Positions 26,750 to 36,523 of a stretch of 64,000 bases of DNA are shown piece by piece; the first letter of the stretch is position 1; each line of letters opens with the position of its first letter. A program made the translations under genes and the position numbers. Where the stretch lies: positions 2,852,001 through 2,916,000 of the forward strand of contig OZ251535.1 of assembly GCA_965243165.1 (NCBI GenBank), written 5' to 3'. The notes beneath the pieces were generated by a model. That model saw only the letters and a program-made list of their open reading frames with translations, did not search any database and was not told where the DNA came from. This stretch comes from CATQHD01 sp965243165 (GTDB lineage Bacteria > Actinomycetota > Acidimicrobiia > Spongiisociales > Spongiisociaceae).

Positions 26750-28385
26750 CGTACCGAAACTCATACCGGTTCGAATGGTTAATGAGTTTGAGTACTGCCC
26801 TCGCCTCTTCTATCTAGAGTGGGTGCAAGCCCGATTCGTTGACAACCCGGACACCGTAGAAGGACGCTACGTCCATCGCCGAGTTGATCTAGGAGGGGGG
26901 CGGATTGACGATCCGGCCGGAGAAAACCCTGTCAATGTCGCTCGTTCAGTGACTTTGGGATCAGATCGGCTCGGGTTGATCACCAAAGCAGATATAATTG
27001 AAGGATCCGCCGACGGCAGCGTCGTCCCTGTAGAAGCAAAGCGAGGTCGTCCGCCGTCACACGGCCCTGCTTGGTCGCCGGAACTGGTCCAATTGTGCGC
27101 CATTGGGCTCATTCTCCAAGATAACGGCTACGACTGCACAGAGGGTCAGATCTTCTTTGCTGAGACGCGGCAGAGGGTAACTGTGGAGTTTGACGAGGAC
27201 CTTGTTTCCAAGACGCTAAGTCTGATCAAGGATATACGCCCAGTCGCCGCGGCAGTAGATCCCCCGCCACCCTTAGTAGACAGTCCAAAATGCCCAAGGT
27301 GTTCTCTGGTAGGTATATGCCTCCCCGACGAGACAAATTTTCACACCCGTAAGTCCATCAAGAAAGCCCGACGGCTCACCCCAAGGGACTCCGCCGCCCG
27401 CCCACTCTATGTAAGCGAACAAGGGGCTCGTATCGGAATCAGGGCAGGCAGAGTAGTAGTTACTCACCGCAACGAAAACATCGATGAGATCCGAGCCATA
27501 GATGTTTCTCAGATTTCGGTATTCGGCAACGTTCAGATGTCTTCCCAATTGATGCGGGCAATGTTCAGCCGAGAAATTCCAATCTGCTGGTTCTCCTACG
27601 GCGGATGGTTCCAGGGTATAGCTCACGGCCTCCCTTCCAAGCATGTGGAACTCCGGAGACGTCAAGTCGGAATCGCCGCCCAAGCAGGACTGCCGGTGGC
27701 GCGGCGCTTGGTCGAAGGAAAGATCCGCAACTGCCGCACTCTACTCCGAAGAAACTCCCGAACCGATGTGACCTCTGTGCTTCCGCAACTGAAAAGGCTG
27801 GCCGATCATGCTATAGAAGCTGAATCGGTTGAGTCACTGCTGGGCTTCGAAGGCACTGCCGCCCGCCTCTATTTTGGACGATTCGCCGGTATGCTCAAAA
27901 ACGACGAACTTGGAACCTTCGATATCAACGGCCGCAATCGGAGACCCCCAAAGGACGCCATCAACTGCTTGCTCTCCTATGCATATTCGCTCCTGGTCAA
28001 AGATCTGACCGCCACAGCACACGGAGTCGGCTTCGACCCATATCTAGGATTCTACCACCGGCCCCGCTTCGGGCGGCCCGCCCTAGCCTTGGACCTCGCT
28101 GAAGAGTTCCGTCCCCTGATCGCCGACTCGGTAGTGGTCAACGTAATAAACAACGGCGAGATCCGCTCAACCGGCTTCATCATAAGAGCACAAGGAGTAG
28201 CTCTGAACCAACAAGCACGACGTTCTTTCCTGTCAGCCTATGAGCGAAGACTCGAGCAAACGATAATCCATCCAACCTACAAATATAAGATTACATATCG
28301 AAGAGTATTAGAAGTCCAGGCCCGCATGCTCGCAGCTTATCTGATGGGCGAGATACCCGAATACATCCCTTTCATGACCAGGTGA
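26742..28385 (+). CDS. cas4-cas1: Cas4-Cas1 fusion, spacer integrase
   Basis: 547 residues, GTG start. Residues about 1-200 are Cas4: VRMVNEFEYCPRLFYLEWVQ (first iron-sulfur cysteine), VPVEAKRGR (nuclease core) and CPRCSLVGIC (remaining cysteines). Residues about 215-547 are Cas1, beginning LYVSEQGARIGIRAGRVVV. The metal-binding residues can be placed in GFEGTAARLYFGRF (Glu), TAHGVGFDPYLGFYH (His) and LALDLAEEFRPLI (Asp/Glu). Cas4 trims prespacers and helps PAM selection while Cas1 integrates them at the leader-side repeat. The fused form is typical of type I-G. It ends 3 bases before cas2. Confidence 0.93.
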   Translation: MDDVPKLIPVRMVNEFEYCPRLFYLEWVQARFVDNPDTVEGRYVHRRVDLGGGRIDDPAGENPVNVARSVTLGSDRLGLITKADIIEGSADGSVVPVEAKRGRPPSHGPAWSPELVQLCAIGLILQDNGYDCTEGQIFFAETRQRVTVEFDEDLVSKTLSLIKDIRPVAAAVDPPPPLVDSPKCPRCSLVGICLPDETNFHTRKSIKKARRLTPRDSAARPLYVSEQGARIGIRAGRVVVTHRNENIDEIRAIDVSQISVFGNVQMSSQLMRAMFSREIPICWFSYGGWFQGIAHGLPSKHVELRRRQVGIAAQAGLPVARRLVEGKIRNCRTLLRRNSRTDVTSVLPQLKRLADHAIEAESVESLLGFEGTAARLYFGRFAGMLKNDELGTFDINGRNRRPPKDAINCLLSYAYSLLVKDLTATAHGVGFDPYLGFYHRPRFGRPALALDLAEEFRPLIADSVVVNVINNGEIRSTGFIIRAQGVALNQQARRSFLSAYERRLEQTIIHPTYKYKITYRRVLEVQARMLAAYLMGEIPEYIPFMTR

Positions 28386-28388
28386 CTC

Positions 28389-28688
28389 ATGGCAGGTCGG
28401 CGCAAGAGGTACCTGGTGGCCTACGACATCCGCGAAGACAAACGCCTGCGGAGAGTCCACAAAACCATGAAAGGCTACGGATGGAGCCTCCAGTACAGCG
28501 TGTTCATCTGTGATCTAGACATAATGGAACTTCTTGCTATGAAAACCGACCTCGGCGAAATAATCCACCACGGCCTCGACTCCATTGCTATAGTAGACTT
28601 AGGCGCTCCCGATGAACGCGGCAGCAGATGCTTCTCGTTCATGGGCGTGACAGCCCCTCTTCCCAGCACCGGCCCAGTGATCGTCTGA
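28389..28688 (+). CDS. cas2: Cas2, adaptation complex subunit
   Basis: 99 residues. A ferredoxin-fold Cas2 with RYLVAYDIREDKRLRRVHKT at the start, where the Asp after Tyr is the family hallmark, then YGWSLQYSVFICDL and a later strand DSIAIVDLG. It forms the central dimer of the Cas1-Cas2 integrase. It is the last gene of the operon; the array leader begins right after its stop. Confidence 0.92.
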   Translation: MAGRRKRYLVAYDIREDKRLRRVHKTMKGYGWSLQYSVFICDLDIMELLAMKTDLGEIIHHGLDSIAIVDLGAPDERGSRCFSFMGVTAPLPSTGPVIV

Positions 28689-28862
28689 CACCTGCGAGTG
28701 GTATAATGCTCCCTGCAAACCCCGCGAGCGCTCGAAACCCTTCTAGCGCAACAGGTTTCAGGCTCCCTGACAACCAAATCAACCATCGAGCAGGCCGCCT
28801 CACCTGCACCCCTCGCAACCCAAACCAAACCCCCAGGTCAATGCCGCCATCTGGCACCAGCC
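28689..28862 (+). promoter_or_regulatory. CRISPR leader with extended -10 promoter
   Basis: 174 bases between the cas2 stop and the first repeat, with no gene. An extended -10 element TGGTATAAT occupies 28699-28707 and points into the array; no good -35 box is needed with such an element. The leader assignment is supported by position next to cas2, by near-perfect repeats on this side of the array versus point-mutated repeats at the far end, and by a repeat 3' end (ATTGCGGC) of handle length on the forward strand. Confidence 0.65.
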
Positions 28863-29210
28863 CTACGAGGGGCGAATTCGCCCCTCCTACATTGCGGCAA
28901 TTCGCAGTCCCTACGAGGGGCGAATTCGCCCCTCCTACATTGCGGCAGGTGGTTCCGGGGTTTGGGCTACGAGGGGCGAATTCGCCCCTCCTACATTGCG
29001 GCGAGCTACGAGGGGCGAATTCGCCCCTCCTACATTGCGGCCTCTGGCAAAAGTCACCCCGTGCCAAGCTACGAGGGGCGAATTCGCCCCTCCTACATTG
29101 CGGCGGGTCTTCGAGGGGGAATTCGCAGGGTCCAGGTCGGGGGTAGGCTACGAGGGGCGAATTCGCCCCTCCTACATTGCGGGCGACCGGCGGGCTGATG
29201 CGGTGGGCCG
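28863..29210 (+). repeat. Irregular leader-end segment of the array
   Basis: Intervals after the first six repeats are 12 (28899-28910), 20 (28947-28966), 3 (29003-29005), 27 (29042-29068), 43 (29105-29147) and 27 bases (29184-29210). The 43-base interval contains a truncated, mutated repeat at 29109-29126 matching 17 of the first 19 repeat positions. The 12-base interval AATTCGCAGTCC itself resembles the repeat interior AATTCGCCCCTCC, so it may be repeat debris. Confidence 0.85.
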
Positions 29211-32200
29211 CTACGAGGGGCGAATTCGCCCCTCCTACATTGCGGCCTGTACCGGCTCCCGGGGGGAACGAGGTTGCTGCCCTGGGCTACGAGGGGCGAA
29301 TTCGCCCCTCCTACATTGCGGCGACGGCCGGGTTCCGGGTCGGCGCCTGCAACGGGGCTACGAGGGGCGAATTCGCCCCTCCTACATTGCGGCCCGGGCG
29401 GCTTCGGGCGGCGGGTCAGGCGGGGTAGGAGCTACGAGGGGCGAATTCGCCCCTCCTACATTGCGGCGTGGGGGGTGAGACCGCAGACGGTCTGGGCTTC
29501 CTCTACGAGGGGCGAATTCGCCCCTCCTACATTGCGGCCGCCGTCGAGCAGGCGAATGCGGGGCGCCCGGAACCTGCTACGAGGGGCGAATTCGCCCCTC
29601 CTACATTGCGGCAGCGTTACGGTCTCGGTGCCGAGCGCCAGGCTGGTTGCTACGAGGGGCGAATTCGCCCCTCCTACATTGCGGCCGAGCTCGGGTCGCC
29701 GACGATGAGGTTGCGGATTGGCTACGAGGGGCGAATTCGCCCCTCCTACATTGCGGCGTCGGTGCCGTCCGCCAGCCGCCGTTTCAACGCGTGCTACGAG
29801 GGGCGAATTCGCCCCTCCTACATTGCGGCGAGGAAGTCTCTTTGCTTGGCGGTTGGCGGCGCCCATTCTACGAGGGGCGAATTCGCCCCTCCTACATTGC
29901 GGCCAGGGGCGTCAGCGTGGTGCGCTCCCAGCCCCACCTACGAGGGGCGAATTCGCCCCTCCTACATTGCGGCTACGAAATTTCTTGGCTACCTTCAGAG
30001 CCTCCTTCTCTACGAGGGGCGAATTCGCCCCTCCTACATTGCGGCAACGATGCGCTCACCAGCAACGAGGTTGTCCTTGCCCTACGAGGGGCGAATTCGC
30101 CCCTCCTACATTGCGGCCGCGCAGCACTACAGCCCTGGCCTCGTCGGCGTCAACTACGAGGGGCGAATTCGCCCCTCCTACATTGCGGCACGCACCCGGT
30201 GCACGAAGGTGAACTGTGCGGCCGGCTACGAGGGGCGAATTCGCCCCTCCTACATTGCGGCCGCAGGTAAGCGGGTTTGTTGGGGCGTGGGAAGTGGAAG
30301 CTACGAGGGGCGAATTCGCCCCTCCTACATTGCGGCATCGATGGCGCCCAAGCATTGATCGAGCGTTGCAACTACGAGGGGCGAATTCGCCCCTCCTACA
30401 TTGCGGCCGAAGCAAGCAACACTTCATCCCCCCCCGAAGTCCGCCTACGAGGGGCGAATTCGCCCCTCCTACATTGCGGCGGAAGCTGGGACCAGTACCT
30501 GATTCACGACGTCGAACTACGAGGGGCGAATTCGCCCCTCCTACATTGCGGCCTGGTCATGCGTCTCCGGGTAGACCTCGATACGCTCCTACGAGGGGCG
30601 AATTCGCCCCTCCTACATTGCGGCACGCCGGCAGCGTCGACCGGGCCGGCGGGTGGTGTCTACGAGGGGCGAATTCGCCCCTCCTACATTGCGGCCTGCG
30701 GAGGTCGATACGGTCGGTCGATGAAGGCGCAGCTACGAGGGGCGAATTCGCCCCTCCTACATTGCGGCGAGCGGAACAGCAGCTGGATGGCCGGCGGCAG
30801 CCCCTCTACGAGGGGCGAATTCGCCCCTCCTACATTGCGGCTCGAACAGCAGTTGGAAGCCCCGGGCGGCTCTGGCTCTACGAGGGGCGAATTCGCCCCT
30901 CCTACATTGCGGCGGCGATCCGGTGGTCTACTCCACCCACGCCGGCGATCTACGAGGGGCGAATTCGCCCCTCCTACATTGCGGCCCTCGACCGTCCAGT
31001 CGCCGACCGTCCAAGCGGCGCCTACGAGGGGCGAATTCGCCCCTCCTACATTGCGGCATGGGCACCGGTGACCTGACGAAGGCGTCTGCCTGACTACGAG
31101 GGGCGAATTCGCCCCTCCTACATTGCGGCTGGTCAAGCTACTGTCAGTGCTGTTAATCGCTTAACCTACGAGGGGCGAATTCGCCCCTCCTACATTGCGG
31201 CGATAGACTTCTATATAGGGCTAAGCTGCTTCATCACCTACGAGGGGCGAATTCGCCCCTCCTACATTGCGGCGATTTATCGTAAGTTTGGTCCAAGTGA
31301 TGAACCTCCGCTACGAGGGGCGAATTCGCCCCTCCTACATTGCGGCGAGGTTGCCAGCCTCCCCCCTCTGTTCCCGGATTGCCTACGAGGGGCGAATTCG
31401 CCCCTCCTACATTGCGGCTGTTTCGTTGACCCCACCTTCGGTTGGGGCTTCAGCATCTACGAGGGGCGAATTCGCCCCTCCTACATTGCGGCGGACGGTT
31501 GCCGGCCGCCTCCACCCCGCCGAGCACGCTACGAGGGGCGAATTCGCCCCTCCTACATTGCGGCGTTGGCGACCTGCGCCTGGTAGGCAGCCGGACTGCC
31601 GGCTACGAGGGGCGAATTCGCCCCTCCTACATTGCGGCCGAGCAGCCGTACCGGCGGGAGTACGCCCACGCTCTGCTACGAGGGGCGAATTCGCCCCTCC
31701 TACATTGCGGCTCCGCCATGCGCATACGGTCCTCAACTCGGCGGCGGCTACGAGGGGCGAATTCGCCCCTCCTACATTGCGGCTCGGGTGTTGTAGTCCG
31801 CAACTTCCAACCGCCGAGCTACGAGGGGCGAATTCGCCCCTCCTACATTGCGGCTGAGCACCTGCCCGCCAACACCGAGAGCAAGGGAGCTACGAGGGGC
31901 GAATTCGCCCCTCCTACATTGCGGCCAACTGCATGAACACCGACTCTTCGCTGGTTCCGGCCAGCTACGAGGGGCGAATTCGCCCCTCCTACATTGCGGC
32001 TCGATGCTGGGGTGTGTGATCGGTCGGTCGGGGTGATCTACGAGGGGCGAATTCGCCCCTCCTACATTGCGGCGGTGGCTTCGATGTAGGCGCCGGTGAT
32101 CGCTTCGGCCTGCTACGAGGGGCGAATTCGCCCCTCCTACATTGCGGCGTGGGCGCCTTCGTGTGTGTGGGGTGTTTCTGCCGTGCTACGAGGGGCGAAT

Positions 32201-34553
32201 TCGCCCCTCCTACATTGCGGCGTGGGCGCCTTCGTGTGTGTGGGGTGTTTCTGCCGTGCTACGAGGGGCGAATTCGCCCCTCCTACATTGCGGCCGCCGT
32301 CTGGATGCCCTCCAGACGCTCCGTTTCCTCCTACGAGGGGCGAATTCGCCCCTCCTACATTGCGGCTATATCGGCGGCGGACGGGCTATGCTCACCGAAC
32401 ACGCTACGAGGGGCGAATTCGCCCCTCCTACATTGCGGCCAGCACTTCCTGATCGGTCATCTCCGGCACAGACTTCTACGAGGGGCGAATTCGCCCCTCC
32501 TACATTGCGGCGCTGCCGCCGTTGGCGGTGGGCTTCCAGGCCGTCTGTCTACGAGGGGCGAATTCGCCCCTCCTACATTGCGGCCAACAGGTCCGCCGCC
32601 CGTTCCGCCGCCGTCCGGAGCGCTACGAGGGGCGAATTCGCCCCTCCTACATTGCGGCATGTCTAGAGTACGAGAGAAGCAGCTCCGCACTATCAACTAC
32701 GAGGGGCGAATTCGCCCCTCCTACATTGCGGCAAGGGAACCGTGTCGCTTGCCTTCAGCGTCGAGGTTGCTACGAGGGGCGAATTCGCCCCTCCTACATT
32801 GCGGCAGGGAAGCACCGCGGGGCTTCCGGGCAGGCCCCACAGCTACGAGGGGCGAATTCGCCCCTCCTACATTGCGGCCTGGCGTTGCCGGGGGCGGCGG
32901 TGTGTGGGGTGTTGACCTACGAGGGGCGAATTCGCCCCTCCTACATTGCGGCTGGGCAACCCGGCAGCACTGGAACCGCTACTGCCGCTACGAGGGGCGA
33001 ATTCGCCCCTCCTACATTGCGGCACGGCAGGGCATTCAAACGACGGGTTCGTCCACGAGGCTACGAGGGGCGAATTCGCCCCTCCTACATTGCGGCGACG
33101 GCTTGTCTGCCGGGGTTCGCAAGGGCGACCGCTACTACGAGGGGCGAATTCGCCCCTCCTACATTGCGGCAACCTCCCGGTTCCAACTCCCCGCATCTCC
33201 GGGAACGCTACGAGGGGCGAATTCGCCCCTCCTACATTGCGGCACTCACGAGCGGCGGCCTGTCTGCGGTCTCGATGGCTACGAGGGGCGAATTCGCCCC
33301 TCCTACATTGCGGCTATTAATTCCTAGTAATAACTTCACTCCTACAACTCCCTACGAGGGGCGAATTCGCCCCTCCTACATTGCGGCACGTCCATTCGTA
33401 CTGCTTCGTCAAGCGGCATCCGCTACGAGGGGCGAATTCGCCCCTCCTACATTGCGGCTTGAGGCTCTGACAGAGGCCGGCTCTGAGGCTGGCCTACGAG
33501 GGGCGAATTCGCCCCTCCTACATTGCGGCCAGCGCTCGACTCCAGCGTGAGATACGAGCGCTCGACTCTACGAGGGGCGAATTCGCCCCTCCTACATTGC
33601 GGCCGGGCCATCCACCCCGACACCCGCGAATACGACCGGTACTACGAGGGGCGAATTCGCCCCTCCTACATTGCGGCAGGCGGTCGGCTCACCACCGGGG
33701 GCGTGATGCGCCCCCTACGAGGGGCGAATTCGCCCCTCCTACATTGCGGCCGGAATTTGCGGCGACGGCAGGGGGGTGGTCATGGGGCTACGAGGGGCGA
33801 ATTCGCCCCTCCTACATTGCGGCACGGCGGCGGCCGCCGCCTGGGGGGTACTTCTACCCCGCTACGAGGGGCGAATTCGCCCCTCCTACATTGCGGCGAA
33901 TATCCAGGGCGGCGTGTTCTTCGATTGGGATAGGCTACGAGGGGCGAATTCGCCCCTCCTACATTGCGGCAGACAAGGAGGTAGTGAATGCTACCCGATA
34001 AGAAGCACTACGAGGGGCGAATTCGCCCCTCCTACATTGCGGCTCCAAGTACTAAGAACTTGACTCCTCAGTTTATTTGACTACGAGGGGCGAATTCGCC
34101 CCTCCTACATTGCGGCATCGAGGCGATGGCGGCACAAGAGGCTGCCTGCCGCCTACGAGGGGCGAATTCGCCCCTCCTACATTGCGGCAACCTGTAACCA
34201 CTCTTTGTAGTTGTTGAACATAATAGCTACGAGGGGCGAATTCGCCCCTCCTACATTGCGGCTCAGAACATCGACATCGAAGGGTACTTCTCCCGTATGC
34301 TACGAGGGGCGAATTCGCCCCTCCTACATTGCGGCTCAACCCGGGGGCGGGGGGCCTGACAGCAAGCGGTGGTCTAGGAGGGGCGAATTCGCCCCTCCTA
34401 CATTGCGGCAAACATCGTTGTATCATAGACTTCGGCGGATGTAAACTACGAGGGGCGAATTCGCCCCTCCTACATTGCGGCTCTATAGATTCTGCGGGGG
34501 GTGCTTTGCTCCCTGCGCTACGAGGGGCGAATTCGCCCCTCCTGCATTGCGGC
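28863..34553 (+). CRISPR. Type I-G CRISPR array, 80 repeats and 79 spacers
   Basis: The repeat is 36 bases: CTAC, then a perfect 20-base palindrome GAGGGGCGAATTCGCCCCTC, then CTAC and ATTGCGGC. As RNA the palindrome gives an 8-bp GC-rich stem with an AAUU loop; cutting 3' of CTAC would leave the 8-base handle AUUGCGGC. By manual count there are 80 full repeats and 79 intervals. From the seventh repeat on, spacers are 34-40 bases. The first six intervals are irregular (separate entry). Variants: the sixth repeat ends GGG rather than GGC; the repeat at 34374 begins CTAGG; the last repeat, at 34518, has CCTGCATT. One spacer is duplicated (32149-32185 and 32222-32258). Open frames across the array are artefacts of the repeat. 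Confidence 0.99.
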
Positions 34554-34599
34554 TGGCAGTTTGATGGGTCGTTTTGAGATGGCTAATCAATGGGTGAGG

Positions 34600-35562
34600 T
34601 CACCCGATGGTTCCCTTGAATAGGAGGTGGTGGCCTATCTGTAGGGGGTTGCCTTCTGACAGGTTGTGCCAGAGGGGTTCTATTTCGTGGAGGACTTCTG
34701 TGAAGCCCCATTGGGTTTTGGTGTGCTGTTTGCGCCAGTTGGTTTCTTTGTAGACCATTGACAGCCAGTGGCCTTGGCATAGGATGGGCATCTTTGTCAG
34801 GTCTGATTCGGTCCAGTATGACCCGGCGCCGTATAGGGAGATCACGGCATCGAAGGGTTCGGTTGGGTAGTAGTCTTGGATTGAGCAGCGTATCAGGCTG
34901 TCTACATAGGCGGGGTGTTTGGCGGCGTGGCGGAGGAGCATCCGTTCTGATATGTCGATGCCTACGTAATTCTCAGGAGCTATCTGGTCGGCGTAGCAAT
35001 CGAGCAGCCAGCCGGTGCCGCAGCCTATATCTAGAACTCGTTTTTCGGCTAGGTTTATTTCTTCGAGATGTTCCCGAATTGCCGCGTCCTCAGCTGGCTG
35101 GCGGGCTTCTGAGGTGTCGCGGTCGTAATGGTCGGCGACTGCCAGTACGTCGTAGCCGGTGTTGTATTGGAAGGGTTTCCGGTTGATGATCGTCGTCTGC
35201 TCGGGCGGCCAACCCATCGTCCAGTAGAACTGGCCGTTCAAGGGCAGAATTATGTACTTCGACCGGTAATACCATTGATATTCACCGTAGGTGCGGATCA
35301 TCTCTACCAGCCGGGTGAAGTCATCATTGCCCGGGCCGTCGGCTTCGCTGTATGAGTAATCTCCGTGCTTGTGACGGCCCGGCCTCTTCGTGTAGCAGTG
35401 CGGGTTGTATGCCATGGTAACTGCGAACTGGTACTCCCGGGACTCAAGATCGGCGGCGGTTGCCCGCAGCAGTTCGTGGGACCGAAGGTCGCGGGCTATC
35501 GGCAGTTCGGGGTTCTGGCTTTTCCGAGATGAAGCAGGTGTATCTGTCCGCTCTGAAGCCAT
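34600..35562 (-). CDS. SAM-dependent methyltransferase, unknown acceptor
   Basis: 320 residues. Residues about 185-290 carry a class I methyltransferase fold with motif I VLDIGCGTGWLLDCYAD, acidic YVGIDISERMLLRHA and motif IV PFDAVISLYGAGSY. The N-terminal 150 residues (FAVTMAYNPHCYTKRPGRHK, then YIILPLNGQFYWTMGW) form a separate domain that I do not recognise with certainty; I associate similar N termini with phage-encoded proteins, but this needs a search. AAGGAAGGG precedes the ATG. It lies between the distal end of the CRISPR array and dcd, 29 bases after dcd on the same strand. No restriction partner is present, so a modification role is unsupported. Confidence 0.75.
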   Translation of the reverse strand: MASERTDTPASSRKSQNPELPIARDLRSHELLRATAADLESREYQFAVTMAYNPHCYTKRPGRHKHGDYSYSEADGPGNDDFTRLVEMIRTYGEYQWYYRSKYIILPLNGQFYWTMGWPPEQTTIINRKPFQYNTGYDVLAVADHYDRDTSEARQPAEDAAIREHLEEINLAEKRVLDIGCGTGWLLDCYADQIAPENYVGIDISERMLLRHAAKHPAYVDSLIRCSIQDYYPTEPFDAVISLYGAGSYWTESDLTKMPILCQGHWLSMVYKETNWRKQHTKTQWGFTEVLHEIEPLWHNLSEGNPLQIGHHLLFKGTIG

Positions 35563-35591
35563 GCGGTTTGCCCTTCCTTCTTGTTCTATCT

Positions 35592-36182
35592 CTACCGTTC
35601 GAAGCCCAGGCGGTCTTTTTGGAGGAAGTCCTCGTGGACGCGGGAGGGGGTGGGCCCGCGTTGGCCTTGGTATTTGGAACCGGATGAACCGGATCCGTAG
35701 GGGCGGCGGGCGGAGCTGGACAGCAGGTAGAAGCTGATCTGGCCGATCAGCATCTGGGGGTAGATGGCGATCGGAAGGTTGGCCACGTTGGCCAGCTCCA
35801 GGGTCAGGTAACCGTCGAAGCCGGGATCCACGAACCCGGCGGTCGAGTGGATCAACAGGCCGATCCGCCCCAGGCTCGACTTGCCTTCCAGACGGGCGAC
35901 TATGTCATCGGCCAGGGTGATCCGCTCGACGGTGGCGCCCAGCACGAACTCGCCGGGGTGGAGGACGAAGCTGGAATCCGGCGGCACCTCCATCTCCTTG
36001 GTGAGGCCCGGCTGGTAGACCTTGGGGTCGATGATCGGATACAGGTGGTTCTCGAACACCCGGAACCGGCGGTCCACCCGCAGGTCCACCGACGACGACT
36101 GCACATGGGCGGGCTCGAAGGGGTCGATCCCTATCCGCCCGGACCGGACGGCCCGCTCGATGTCCCGGTCCGAGAGGATCAC
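35592..36182 (-). CDS. dcd: dCTP deaminase
   Basis: 196 residues, GTG start. It converts dCTP to dUTP (some homologues go directly to dUMP). Family segments are MILSDRDIERAVRSG, IDPFEPAHVQSSSVDLRVD, PGEFVLGATVERITL, the nucleotide-binding GKSSLGRIGLLIHSTAGFVD with the catalytic Glu just before it, and ANLPIAIYPQMLIGQISF. The C-terminal tail SKYQGQRGPTPSR is the usual lid. It lies upstream of the methyltransferase on the same strand and follows a reverse-strand tRNA-Gly. Confidence 0.95.
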   Translation of the reverse strand: MILSDRDIERAVRSGRIGIDPFEPAHVQSSSVDLRVDRRFRVFENHLYPIIDPKVYQPGLTKEMEVPPDSSFVLHPGEFVLGATVERITLADDIVARLEGKSSLGRIGLLIHSTAGFVDPGFDGYLTLELANVANLPIAIYPQMLIGQISFYLLSSSARRPYGSGSSGSKYQGQRGPTPSRVHEDFLQKDRLGFER

Positions 36183-36241
36183 CGCGGCCCCTCCCCCTGC
36201 GGCCCCTCTCCCTTTGGGCAGGGCGGCGGCAAACGAAGCGG

Positions 36242-36312
36242 AGCGGGTGAGGGGAATCGAACCCCCGTTCTCAGCTTGGGAAGCTGATGTTCTACCACTG
36301 AACTACACCCGC
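36242..36312 (-). tRNA. tRNA-Gly (anticodon CCC)
   Basis: The reverse complement folds as a complete cloverleaf: acceptor GCGGGTG/CACCCGC, D stem GTTC/GAAC, anticodon stem TCAGC/GCTGA with loop TTCCCAA (anticodon CCC), and a T arm with GGGGTTCGATTCCCC. The discriminator base is T (U in RNA), as expected for bacterial tRNA-Gly. The CCA end is not encoded. Confidence 0.95.
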
Positions 36313-36523
36313 ACATACAGCCCGGCACCGGCCAGGCGCGCCCTCCGCGCGGCTCCGGCGCTGACGCCAGCATTTAGACGAGGATACCAGGCGGGGCGTC
36401 CAGCGGCGAAACCCGCCCCTCTGCTCCGGAGAGCAGACGGAGCCGGGCCGCCCGGCGCCGATCCGGACTCCGGCGGCGGTCATCACAGGTAGCGTACACC
36501 CCGGCAAACATACGAGAGGGCCG

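Noticed and set aside
28863..34553. Many open frames of 60-392 codons with repeating YEGRIRPSYIAA, RGANSPLLHCG or TRGEFAPPTLR units
   Set aside because: They are translations of the CRISPR repeat, which happens to lack stops in several frames; they have no start signals of their own and change frame with spacer length.
28863..34553. An EcoRI site in every repeat as a sign of cloning or synthetic concatemers
   Set aside because: GAATTC is simply the centre of the natural palindrome; spacers are diverse and cas genes are adjacent, so the array is genuine.
34590..34603. GGGTGA-GG-TCACCC inverted repeat at the methyltransferase stop
   Set aside because: The 2-base centre makes a poor RNA hairpin and there is no T tract, so it was not called as a terminator or operator.
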